Shown in pieces: positions 1 to 8,470 of a DNA stretch of 64,000 nt. A program made the position numbers and the translations under genes. Below the pieces are notes generated by a model that worked only from the letters and a program-made list of their open reading frames with translations, made no database searches and was not told the origin of the DNA. How positions within the stretch are numbered: position 1 is the first letter of the stretch; each line of letters begins with the position of its first letter. The stretch comes from Roseimaritima ulvae (GTDB lineage: Bacteria; Planctomycetota; Planctomycetia; Pirellulales; Pirellulaceae), in assembly GCF_008065135.1 (NCBI RefSeq), contig NZ_CP042914.1:2356001-2420000 (forward strand), in the 5' to 3' direction.

Positions 1-678
1 CCGTGGGTCGGTCAGGGCCGTTTGCAGCGAGTGCCCCAGCGTGGTGGGGGCCAGCAGGGTCAGATCCACCAGATGGGGGTCGGAGGAGAAGTAGTGGTCG
101 CGTTCCTGTGCCAGCAGGTCAAAGGCAGCGTGCAGCGAGTCGGCGGCGGCCGCGCCATCGCCGGCCTGCCAGGACTTGGCGGCGGCGACCACGACGTCGG
201 TAAAATGCACCTCATCCAGGTTGCTGGTATAGCGCAACTGCCGCGTCATCAGCTGGACTTGGAGAAAAATATACGCCAAAGCAAAAAAATCTTCGGGCGC
301 CACAGGCCGGTGTCCGCCCTCGACGGGACCGTCCGGGGAATCGATTTCGGCCAGGGGAAAGAGGTCCAAAAAACCGCTTCGGGTCGAGGATCGCAGGGAT
401 GTAACGCCCGTGTCGGGGCCATAGGCGGTGGCGAAATCGTGTGGCAAACGTCCCTCACTGACCTCGGGAATCAGCAAAAACATGCCCTTGCTGGCCGCCG
501 GGGGTACGTCGGCACGGCACCAGGTAGGGGTTTTGCCGCTGGTAGCAATCAGCGCGGGATGCCAGGGGGCCGACCAGGCGGCCAGCAGGCCTTGGGCGTT
601 ACAACCCGACAGGCTGGAAGGGAAATCTTCCAAGGTATGGCAAGGAATAAGGACACAACACTCTTCGATGTACGGCAT
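1..678 (-). CDS. Unidentified protein, N-terminal 226 residues (runs off left edge)
   Basis: An open frame reads leftward from an ATG at 678 to the window edge with no stop. An in-frame TAA lies nine bases upstream of the ATG, so this is the first possible ATG. The protein starts MPYIEECCVLIPCHTLEDFP and has no signal peptide or membrane segment. It has a Trp/His-rich stretch near residues 37-43 and a helical stretch near residues 135-200. It is divergent from the PilM-like gene, with 216 bp between the two starts that must hold both promoters. I have the impression that similar N-termini occur in other planctomycetes but cannot assign a family or function. The forward reading of the same DNA is compositionally poor and looks like a shadow. 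Confidence 0.7.
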   Translation of the reverse strand, partial: MPYIEECCVLIPCHTLEDFPSSLSGCNAQGLLAAWSAPWHPALIATSGKTPTWCRADVPPAASKGMFLLIPEVSEGRLPHDFATAYGPDTGVTSLRSSTRSGFLDLFPLAEIDSPDGPVEGGHRPVAPEDFFALAYIFLQVQLMTRQLRYTSNLDEVHFTDVVVAAAKSWQAGDGAAAADSLHAAFDLLAQERDHYFSSDPHLVDLTLLAPTTLGHSLQTALTDPR

Positions 679-894
679 GTCGGATTAGAATTTGACGTAA
701 GGCGATGGCCAGCGATACACTTAAAGTGTGTGGCGGTTAGGGTATTCCACTTATTTGACTTATCTTCGAGGCCGCCCTGCCTCGCACGCTTTTCCTCGCC
801 TTTGGATTGCTAGGACGTGGTGGAAACGTTGTCCACCGCTAGTTATACCAGCAAGGGTCGGACCTGCAGCAACTCGCAGAAATCGAAAACAAAT

Positions 895-3102
895 ATGGCG
901 AAATCAACCGGTGTGTGGGGAATCGAAATCGGCCAATCGGCTCTGAAAGCACTGCGTTGCCACTATGATGGCGACAGTGTAGTCAGCGATGCGTTTGATT
1001 TGATTGAGTATCCCAAGATTCTAAGCCAGCCGGAAGCCGACCCCGAAGAACTGGTCCGCGAAGCGCTGGAGAAATTCCTCGAACGTAACGATTATTCCAA
1101 AGGCACGCGGATTGTAATGAGCGTGCCGGGCTCGAGTGGGCTGGCCAAGTTCTTCAAGCCGCCACCGGTGGAAGCCAAAAAAATCGCCGACATCGTTCGC
1201 TACGAAGCGAAACAACAGATTCCCTTTGATCTGGACGATGTGGTCTGGGACTACCAGATGATGCCCGGCAGCCTGATCGAAGAAGGGTACGCGCTGGATT
1301 CGGAAATCGGGCTGTTCGCAATGAAACGCGAGCAGGCCTATCGAGCGCTGGAGCCCTTTGATGAAGTCGGCTTGGAGGTCGAGTTGATCCAGATGGCGCC
1401 GCTGGCGTTGTACAACATGCTGGCCTTCGATCGTCTGCATGAACGGCTGGAAAACGACACCTTCGACCCGGACAACCCGCCCTCTTCGACCGTCTTGTTG
1501 TCGATCGGTACCGACTCCTCGGACCTGATCATCACCAGCGGCTTTCGCATTTGGCAACGCAGCATCCCGCTGGGCGGCAACCACTTCACGCGGCAGCTGA
1601 CCAAAGAGTTGAAACTGACGTTCGCCAAAGCTGAACACCTCAAACGCCACGCTCGCGAAGCGGAAGACCCCAAGCTGGTGTTCCAGACCATGCGGCCGGT
1701 GTTCAACGATTTGGTCACCGAAATTCAGCGTTCGATCGGGTTCTTCAAAAGCATCAACAAGAAGGCCGAGATCACGGAATTGCTGGTCACCGGCAACACG
1801 GTCAAAATGCCCGGCCTGGCGCAGTACTTGGGCAAGAACCTGGGCTACGAAGTCCACGCGGTCGATCGCTTCAATCGCCTGCAGGGCGAAGACGTGCTGA
1901 CGATCCCCACCTTCCGCGACAACGCCCCCACCTTCGGCGTCTGTTACGGTTTGGCCCTGCAAGGCTTGGGACTGGGCGAGATCAAAACCAGCTTGGTGCC
2001 CAGTGAGATCGTTACGCAGCGGATGATCCGAGCTAAAAAGCCTTGGGCGTTGGCCTGTGTGGCGGCTCTGCTGCTAGGCTTGGTAACCCATTTCATGTTT
2101 GTCAAAACCAGCTGGTCGCAAACCCATCCCGATGATTGGAAAGATGCCACCAGCGTGGTCTCGAGCACGCAGAGCTACAGCAATCAGCAGACCACCCTGT
2201 TTGATGGTTACAAATCCAAACTGGTGTACCTGCAATCGGTGGGCAATGAGGTTTCGGGTAATAGCGAACGTCGCTTGCAGTGGATGGAATTGATGTCCAC
2301 GGTCGTGCAGATGCTGCCTCGGGGTAATTATCCCGACGGCGTGCTGCCCAGCCCCAAAGAGGTGCCCTTCGTCGACCGGCCCGACGTGTATGCGACCAGC
2401 ATGGACACCCGCTACTTCGAAGATTTGTCGGTGTGGTTCGGCGAACGTCGCAAAACCCGCTACATCGAAGAATTGCTCAGCTGGAAAGACTTGACCGGCG
2501 GCGAGTTGCCCGAAGGTCTGACCGACGATCCCGGCCCCAGCGAAGCCGGGTGGGTCGTCGAAATCAAAGGCTACCACTACTACAACAGCACCGCAGCGAA
2601 ACGTCGCGGCTACGAAGCCAGCAACCACCTGCGACGTACCCTGCTGAATAACTTTCTTACCAAGTCGGTTAGCTTGCCCGATGAGTCCGGGGCCATGCAC
2701 TCCTTCACCATGTCCGACATGGGGATCTCCTATCCGGTCTTGGTGTCCGACGAAAAACCCCGCGAAGTCTCGGTGCCCAACCCCGACTATGAACCACCGC
2801 CACCGGGCACGATGAACGCCATGGGCGGTGACCCGCGGATGGGCATGGGCATGGGCATGGGTTCCGAAATGGGCATGGGCGCCGAAATGGGCATGGGTGC
2901 CGCCGCAGCTGGGGTCGATCCCAATGACCCCGATGCGATGGCCAAATTTGAACCCCGCACCCTGAAAGTCGTGCGGCAGGACTTCACCTTCCAATTCGTC
3001 TGGAAACCAATGTCGCTCAGCGAACGGTTGCTCAAGCAACAAGAGGAAGCGGAAAAAGCGATGGAAGAAGCAGCTGGCCAAGAAGTGGCAATGATTCCCT
3101 GA
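895..3102 (+). CDS. pilM: PilM-like actin-fold ATPase with fused membrane/periplasmic C-terminal half
   Basis: The N-terminal ~370 residues match type IV pilus assembly protein PilM (SHS2/FtsA-type actin fold): GIEIGQSALKAL near residues 8-19, a VPGSSGLAKFF segment, and YEAKQQIPFDL typical of PilM. PilM proper is ~350 residues and cytosolic. This protein is 735 residues. A hydrophobic helix near 383-403 is followed by ~330 residues likely outside the membrane, where PilN would lie, so it resembles a PilM-PilN fusion (inference). Residues ~643-673 are a Met-Gly repeat tract. The start at 895 (MAKSTGVWGIEIG) is preferred because PilM homology begins directly there; an in-frame ATG at 817 would add 26 residues of unlikely sequence. 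It is followed after 22 bp by the next gene of the cluster. Confidence 0.85.
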   Translation: MAKSTGVWGIEIGQSALKALRCHYDGDSVVSDAFDLIEYPKILSQPEADPEELVREALEKFLERNDYSKGTRIVMSVPGSSGLAKFFKPPPVEAKKIADIVRYEAKQQIPFDLDDVVWDYQMMPGSLIEEGYALDSEIGLFAMKREQAYRALEPFDEVGLEVELIQMAPLALYNMLAFDRLHERLENDTFDPDNPPSSTVLLSIGTDSSDLIITSGFRIWQRSIPLGGNHFTRQLTKELKLTFAKAEHLKRHAREAEDPKLVFQTMRPVFNDLVTEIQRSIGFFKSINKKAEITELLVTGNTVKMPGLAQYLGKNLGYEVHAVDRFNRLQGEDVLTIPTFRDNAPTFGVCYGLALQGLGLGEIKTSLVPSEIVTQRMIRAKKPWALACVAALLLGLVTHFMFVKTSWSQTHPDDWKDATSVVSSTQSYSNQQTTLFDGYKSKLVYLQSVGNEVSGNSERRLQWMELMSTVVQMLPRGNYPDGVLPSPKEVPFVDRPDVYATSMDTRYFEDLSVWFGERRKTRYIEELLSWKDLTGGELPEGLTDDPGPSEAGWVVEIKGYHYYNSTAAKRRGYEASNHLRRTLLNNFLTKSVSLPDESGAMHSFTMSDMGISYPVLVSDEKPREVSVPNPDYEPPPPGTMNAMGGDPRMGMGMGMGSEMGMGAEMGMGAAAAGVDPNDPDAMAKFEPRTLKVVRQDFTFQFVWKPMSLSERLLKQQEEAEKAMEEAAGQEVAMIP

Positions 3103-3124
3103 ACCGAGACGGTAGGATAGCAAG

Positions 3125-5116
3125 ATGGATCAACTGAAAACACAACTTGCGGTAGTCCGCAAACACGGGTTCTGGATCAGCACCTTCCTGGTCGCCATCG
3201 TGGCGATCGTGGTCTGGTACTTGGCCACCGATGCGCTCAAGACCGAGTCTGAAAAGCAGATCGCGGACCTCAAAGCCGCCAATGCTTCGATGGACTCGAT
3301 CCGCAGCTCGATTCACGAACATCCCAACAGTCAGTCGCATGAATTGACCGAACGGATGGTCGACAAACAGAAAGCGGCGGTGCTGGATGCCTGGAAAAGC
3401 CAATATGAACGGCAGCAAAACATCCTGGTCTGGCCCGAGGAAAGCTTGGATGATGACTTCATCACGCGAGTCAGAAATCTGTTGACGATCGATCCCAACG
3501 CCAGCGACGATCCCGCCATGGACAGCGACCCTGATGCCGACGGGCAAGCACCGCCGGTCGACCCCTCGCAAGGCAATCCGGCCCCGATCGAATCGGTGTT
3601 CGCCGAATTCCCCGTGCCGGCGGAAAAAGAGATCGAGACCCGTTATCTGGAAGCTTATCGCGATTACATCGGCGATGTGCTGCCCTCCAAAGCGGCCATC
3701 GTGGGAGCCGAATGGACGGCGAATTTCGACGCGCCGGCTCGCGGGGGCATGGGCGGCGAAATGGGCATGGGGATGGGCGGAGAAATGGAGATGGGCTCCG
3801 ATGCGATGATGACCGCCGGTATGCCCGGCATGATGGACCCCACCGGCATGGGAGGCTTTGGAGGCTTAGGACCCTTGGGAATGGCGCCCAAACGCGGGCC
3901 CTTGGTCAAATGGAGTCAAACCAGTCAGGAAGAAGTGCTGCAAGCGCTATTCCCTTGGCGGGGTTCGCGACCATCGACCTTGGAAGTCCTGTACAGCCAA
4001 GAAAATCTCTGGGTCTTGACCCAATTGCTGCAGATCATTGCCGACACTAATGGTGATATTACCCAGCCCTTCCAAGCCAAAATCCATGAGATCGAACGCA
4101 TCGGTATCGGGGCCAGCGCTCGGCGGGCCGACGGCACGATCAGTCCCGTCACGGCCGGCGGTGGGGCTGCCGCCGGAACCGATCCCACCGGGATGGGCAT
4201 GGGTATGGGCATGGGTATGGGAATGGGAATGGAATCCGACCCGATGAGCACGGGGACGGGAATGGGCATGGGCATGGGCATGGAATCCGACCCCATGGGC
4301 ATGGGGATGGGGATGGTCGGCCAAACCGGGATGGCTATCGATCCGTTGGCCTCCCGTTATGTCGATGCCAATTATGAACCCATCGCAGCGGATCGAGTGC
4401 GGGCCGCGATGGCGCCGGATAACGAAAGTCCCGAAGATGCCTTCTTGACCGTGGCCAAACGCTTGCCCGTGATGCTGCGTGTGAAGATGGACCAGCGAGA
4501 AATTCCCCGCTTGGTGGCGGCCTGCGGAAACGCCGCCCTAATGGTTGAAGTCCGTCAAATCCGCATCAATCCATCCAACGCCGGCGGCGCCAATGCCTCG
4601 ATGGGAATGGGCATGAGCTCCATGGAGTCCTCCGATATGGGAATGGGCATGGGGATGGAATCCGAAATGGGCATGGGGATGGGCATGGGCATGGATGAAG
4701 GCTATGGCGCTGCGGGCGGTATGTCGTCTAGCCAGACGCAGTCGTATCCCATGGATGTCCCGGTAGAAATCTATGGCATCATCCAGATCTACAACCCGCC
4801 GGCGATGGAAAAATTGGGGGTCGATAAGGTCGACAGCTCGACCGTCGTCGAGGGCCAAGCGATGGGTGAACAACCGGCTGCTGCACCGGTCGCCGATACC
4901 ACGCCTCGCGTGCAACCCGGCCCCGAGACCGCTCCACCAGCCGATACCACCACGCCGCCAGCGGACACGACCACGCCGCCAGCGGACGCAACCGCGCCAC
5001 CGGCGGACACGACGGCTCCACCGGCCGATACCACCGCGCCGCCAGCGGATGCGACCACGCCACCAGCGGCCGCTGCGCCACCCGCAGCCGCCCCGGCGGC
5101 CAGTCCAGCGCCGTAG
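3125..5116 (+). CDS. Single-pass membrane protein with Met-Gly repeats and Pro-rich tail (PilM cluster)
   Basis: The protein has 663 residues. A short cytosolic N-terminus is followed by one membrane helix near 16-36 (FWISTFLVAIVAIVVWYLA), then a charged, probably helical stretch, the topology of PilN/PilO partners of PilM. I see no sequence motif that proves homology to either. Three Met-Gly tracts lie near residues 207-240, 356-397 and 492-523. The C-terminus (about 603-645) is six 7-residue repeats of the form TTxPPAD, encoded by a 21-bp DNA repeat, ending in Ala/Pro-rich sequence. It lies 22 bp after the PilM-like gene and is probably co-transcribed with it. Function beyond membership in a PilM-type envelope complex is unknown. 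Confidence 0.8.
   Translation: MDQLKTQLAVVRKHGFWISTFLVAIVAIVVWYLATDALKTESEKQIADLKAANASMDSIRSSIHEHPNSQSHELTERMVDKQKAAVLDAWKSQYERQQNILVWPEESLDDDFITRVRNLLTIDPNASDDPAMDSDPDADGQAPPVDPSQGNPAPIESVFAEFPVPAEKEIETRYLEAYRDYIGDVLPSKAAIVGAEWTANFDAPARGGMGGEMGMGMGGEMEMGSDAMMTAGMPGMMDPTGMGGFGGLGPLGMAPKRGPLVKWSQTSQEEVLQALFPWRGSRPSTLEVLYSQENLWVLTQLLQIIADTNGDITQPFQAKIHEIERIGIGASARRADGTISPVTAGGGAAAGTDPTGMGMGMGMGMGMGMESDPMSTGTGMGMGMGMESDPMGMGMGMVGQTGMAIDPLASRYVDANYEPIAADRVRAAMAPDNESPEDAFLTVAKRLPVMLRVKMDQREIPRLVAACGNAALMVEVRQIRINPSNAGGANASMGMGMSSMESSDMGMGMGMESEMGMGMGMGMDEGYGAAGGMSSSQTQSYPMDVPVEIYGIIQIYNPPAMEKLGVDKVDSSTVVEGQAMGEQPAAAPVADTTPRVQPGPETAPPADTTTPPADTTTPPADATAPPADTTAPPADTTAPPADATTPPAAAAPPAAAPAASPAP
4931..5056 (+). 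repeat. 21-bp tandem repeat, six units, coding
   Basis: Six consecutive 21-bp units encode the TTxPPAD heptapeptide near the C-terminus of the second PilM-cluster protein. Differences between units are mostly synonymous or Thr/Ala swaps, which points to repeated duplication with later drift. Confidence 0.8.
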
Positions 5117-5200
5117 TCCAGCACGACACACGCGGACAACAAAACATGCATACACCCAAACGCCCGCACACCGGTTTCCACTCGTATAGAGAGCCTTATC

Positions 5201-7354
5201 GTGGATAGCGATTCCATTAAACAATTCTTTGCTCAGCACGTCGAAAAGATGGTGCTTGTGGGCATTGCCGCGTTCTCTCTGTTTTTGATTTATCAAGGCA
5301 CCAGCTATCCGATGTTCAAGGACACCGAGCTGCAGCCGGAGGAATTAGAGACCAAGGCCAGCTCGGTCAAGAAGAGCATTGATGATCCGCATAATGAGGC
5401 GGTCTTGGCCCTGCTTCCGCCCGAAGAGCCCAAGACCTATCCACAGCGGATCGCTCAGCTGCAGAAGCAGATTCCCTTCGACGAGTACCCGCACCGAGCC
5501 CTCGAACAGGTCCGAGAGGACCTCAGCATCAAACGCATCGATCCCAAATTGGTGGCGCCGATCGAACTGCGGATGACCGGCGTGCTAGGCGCGATGGCGG
5601 TCCGTGGCGGCCGCAATACGACCTACCCGGCGATGGAACTGGAAGATGCCGAGCCGCCGGAAGTCGAAGAAGAAAAGCCCAAGTCGCGTGATCGCCGACG
5701 CGGCCGTCGCGGAGGCTCGGAGCCATCGAACATGGGCAGCGACGAAATGATGATGATGATGATGGGCGGAGGCGACCCCTCCATGGGCAGCGATGCCCTG
5801 ATGGGGATGGAGTCCCAGGAAGGGGGCCCGATGGGGCTCGGCGCGATGGGTGGGATGTCCGTGACTCGCCGCTTGGAACCCAAGTACAACCGTGGCACCA
5901 CGGTCACCGGCAATCCGCAACAAAACATGGGCGCCGCGATGGGCGCCGGCGGGGCCAACGCCAAGCCGCGACCGCTGAAGACCATTCCCCAATCGGCTTA
6001 CTTTATTGCCGGCACCGCCGCGATGCCGCACGAAGCCTTGGTGGAGTCTTACAAGCTCACCTTTGAGAAAACCAAAGGCTACAAGCCGATGCGTGACCGC
6101 CCGATCTACCTGGGCTACGACGTGCAACGAGCCGACGTATCGAAGAAGTCGGTGGACGAGCTGGGCGAAGACGACTGGGTCGACGTGGATGGCTGGGACC
6201 GCATGAACCTGTTTGCCCTCAGCTGGTGGGATGGCTACGCGCCTGACGTGATCCCGGCCGATTATCGCGATCCCAAATTGACCGCGTTGATCCCGCCCCT
6301 GTTGATTTATGATTTCACGCACTTCGCCACCCATCCCAAAATCCCGCTCAAGACGATGATGGAAATCGCTCGCGAGGAAGCCGATCCGCTGGGCAACGTG
6401 GTCGCCCCCAATATCTTTGACGAGGACGCCGAACCGGGCGCCGCAGGTCGCGGCGCGGCCGCGGCGGGGGCCAACGGCATGATGGGAAATGAGATGGGCA
6501 TGGAAATGGGCATGGGCATGGGCATGGGAATGGAAGCTGGCGGCATGATGACCGCCGAAAAGAATCCCGCCGAGTTCAAAATGGTGCGGTTCTACGACTT
6601 CTTTGATCCCCGCTTCAAAAATCCTCCCCAACCCGGACACGACTATGTGTACCGCGTGCGAGTGAAGTTGGAAGATCCGAATTTCCCCGAAAACCCCGCG
6701 CTCACGCCCTCGCTGCGAAGCCTCTCACCCGAGGTGTTCGCACGCGTGGTGCCTAAAATCAAGGCCGCCGAATCTACCAAGAAACGTGACTTTGTGATCC
6801 ATACTCCGTGGAGCGAACCGAGTTCTCCGGTGCGGCTGCCACGGTTGGTGAACCTGTATGCCGGCCCGATCACCGAACCGGCATCGACCAAAGACGTGCA
6901 GATCGAAAACCACGAAGTCGAATACGTTCGCTCGCCTCCCAAGGCCAAAGCAGTGGCCACGATGTGGGATTGGCGGTACGCCGTCGCCGTGCCCGCTCCC
7001 TTGGACATCCAAGCCGGCAGCCTGCTGAACGACAAGTTGGATGCCGAGATTGTCGACCCGCTGACTTTGGTAGTCAAAACCAAACCCAACAGCAACGTCC
7101 GCTCCAACGCGGTGGTCTTGGACATCACCGGTGGGGAACCGCTGGAGCTGCATGCCGAGGACGAGCTAACGCGTCCTGGAATGGTGTTTGTCTTTGATCC
7201 GGTCGACGGCGGCTTGAAGGTCCTGGAAGAGATCGATGACAAGTTCGACTACAACATGTACACGTTTACCGATGACAAGCCCAAGCCGAAGCAGTCGAAC
7301 GACATGGAAATGACGGACATGATGGAAGCCGAGTACATGCAGATGGGACCTTAG
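5201..7354 (+). CDS. Single-pass membrane protein with Met-Gly repeats (PilM cluster, third gene)
   Basis: The protein has 717 residues from a GTG start (MDSDSIKQFFAQHVEKM). One membrane helix lies near 17-34 (VLVGIAAFSLFLIYQG). A basic RDRRRGRRGG stretch comes next, then a Met-rich tract near 182-215 that includes six consecutive Met, and a second Met-Gly tract near 429-450. Between and after these are folded-looking segments containing Trp and Tyr. It lies 84 bp after the preceding gene in the same direction, with the same layout (N-terminal anchor, long extracytoplasmic part, Met-Gly tracts), so the three genes probably form one complex. It could fill the PilO/PilP place beside PilM, but this is inference. 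The gene ends 13 bp before a convergent gene. Confidence 0.8.
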   Translation: MDSDSIKQFFAQHVEKMVLVGIAAFSLFLIYQGTSYPMFKDTELQPEELETKASSVKKSIDDPHNEAVLALLPPEEPKTYPQRIAQLQKQIPFDEYPHRALEQVREDLSIKRIDPKLVAPIELRMTGVLGAMAVRGGRNTTYPAMELEDAEPPEVEEEKPKSRDRRRGRRGGSEPSNMGSDEMMMMMMGGGDPSMGSDALMGMESQEGGPMGLGAMGGMSVTRRLEPKYNRGTTVTGNPQQNMGAAMGAGGANAKPRPLKTIPQSAYFIAGTAAMPHEALVESYKLTFEKTKGYKPMRDRPIYLGYDVQRADVSKKSVDELGEDDWVDVDGWDRMNLFALSWWDGYAPDVIPADYRDPKLTALIPPLLIYDFTHFATHPKIPLKTMMEIAREEADPLGNVVAPNIFDEDAEPGAAGRGAAAAGANGMMGNEMGMEMGMGMGMGMEAGGMMTAEKNPAEFKMVRFYDFFDPRFKNPPQPGHDYVYRVRVKLEDPNFPENPALTPSLRSLSPEVFARVVPKIKAAESTKKRDFVIHTPWSEPSSPVRLPRLVNLYAGPITEPASTKDVQIENHEVEYVRSPPKAKAVATMWDWRYAVAVPAPLDIQAGSLLNDKLDAEIVDPLTLVVKTKPNSNVRSNAVVLDITGGEPLELHAEDELTRPGMVFVFDPVDGGLKVLEEIDDKFDYNMYTFTDDKPKPKQSNDMEMTDMMEAEYMQMGP

Positions 7355-7367
7355 GTCCCGTCCACCG

Positions 7368-8465
7368 TTACTCCTGCATCAACACCCGCAGTTCGCGGAG
7401 CATGGTGAAGGCCCGCCGATAAGCGGGTTCGTCACCCGGCACCGAGGTCTCGAACTGCAGCCCGTTGCGGAGCATCCAGGCCACCAGCGAGGGCATGTCT
7501 CGACCGTCCCGCTGGGCGTCGAACTGCACCTGTCCCATCACACGGGCGTTGCCCGTGTCTCGCACCCGGCGGATGTCTCGGTCCAGCCGTGCCAAGAAGT
7601 CTTCGGCGCGATGCACGGTTTCGAATTCGGCAGCCGTGTAATGCCGGCGATCGTTGGGCGGGTATTTTTTGAAAAAGCTTCGCGCCAGCTCGCCGGCGGC
7701 CTGTTCCAGTTCATCCAAGGCATCGATGTCGATCTGACGGGCTTCCCCTTCGGACAGTTCGACGACGCGGTTGCGAGCGGCTTCCAGTCGATCTCGCTGG
7801 CTGTCGAACTCGTGGGCTCGCAGCCCGCTGGGCCACCAGTCCAGATCCAGACCGGCTTGGTCGCCAAGGCGAAACACCATCTCAGCGCCACCGCGATTGC
7901 GGCCTTTAACCCGCAGCTGGTGCAGCATCTCGGCATCCAAGGTCATGCGATCACCGATCGACTCTCGCATTGAAGGACTCAGTTCGATCCCGTAGCTCAG
8001 CGGCGTGCGGTACAGGGCGTCTAGCATGCGATTCAGGGCGGCGCCGTTTTCGATCGCCGCGCCACTGCGTTTTTGATCGTTCTGCAAGGTGTGCAGCACA
8101 CGCTCGTCACGCTCCTCCCGCATGCGGATATGCTGTTCGGTGGCTTGCATGTAGGTGTCCAACAACGCCATCTTGCCGCGTTCCCGGGCTTCCCGCCGTT
8201 CGTAATACACACGTACGTGCTTCAGCCAATTGTCCAGTTCTTTATCGACTGCTTCGGCCAATTTAACGCGAGCTTTGGCGTAGTACAGATTTCCTTCTTG
8301 CACGTTCCGCCAGGCTTCGCCCTGCGAGCGGATCAGATTGGCTTGAGCTTCCACACGTTGCGAGATGATGTCGGTGGTGCGGCTGTCTTGGAAAACATTT
8401 TGCTGAGCCGAGGCCGTCATCGAGCTCGCCACGATCAACATACAACTGATACGACGTCGCGCCAT
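7368..8465 (-). CDS. Secreted helical protein of unknown function
   Basis: The protein has 365 residues starting MARRRISCMLIVASSMTASA, a Sec signal peptide with cleavage likely after ASA near residue 20. The mature part is rich in Arg, Glu and Leu and strongly helical (LEAARNRVVELSEGEARQID), with no catalytic motif I recognise. It lies 5 bp downstream of the FHA/protease-like gene in the same direction, so it is probably translated from the same mRNA. The context suggests an envelope partner of the FHA proteins. I cannot name a family. Confidence 0.75.
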   Translation of the reverse strand: MARRRISCMLIVASSMTASAQQNVFQDSRTTDIISQRVEAQANLIRSQGEAWRNVQEGNLYYAKARVKLAEAVDKELDNWLKHVRVYYERREARERGKMALLDTYMQATEQHIRMREERDERVLHTLQNDQKRSGAAIENGAALNRMLDALYRTPLSYGIELSPSMRESIGDRMTLDAEMLHQLRVKGRNRGGAEMVFRLGDQAGLDLDWWPSGLRAHEFDSQRDRLEAARNRVVELSEGEARQIDIDALDELEQAAGELARSFFKKYPPNDRRHYTAAEFETVHRAEDFLARLDRDIRRVRDTGNARVMGQVQFDAQRDGRDMPSLVAWMLRNGLQFETSVPGDEPAYRRAFTMLRELRVLMQE

Positions 8466-8470
8466 CGAAA

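Noticed and set aside
22-813. 263-codon forward frame at the left edge
   Set aside because: It lies opposite a frame that is open to the edge with better protein-like composition; the forward reading is Gly/Gln-rich without domains and typical of a shadow in high-GC DNA.
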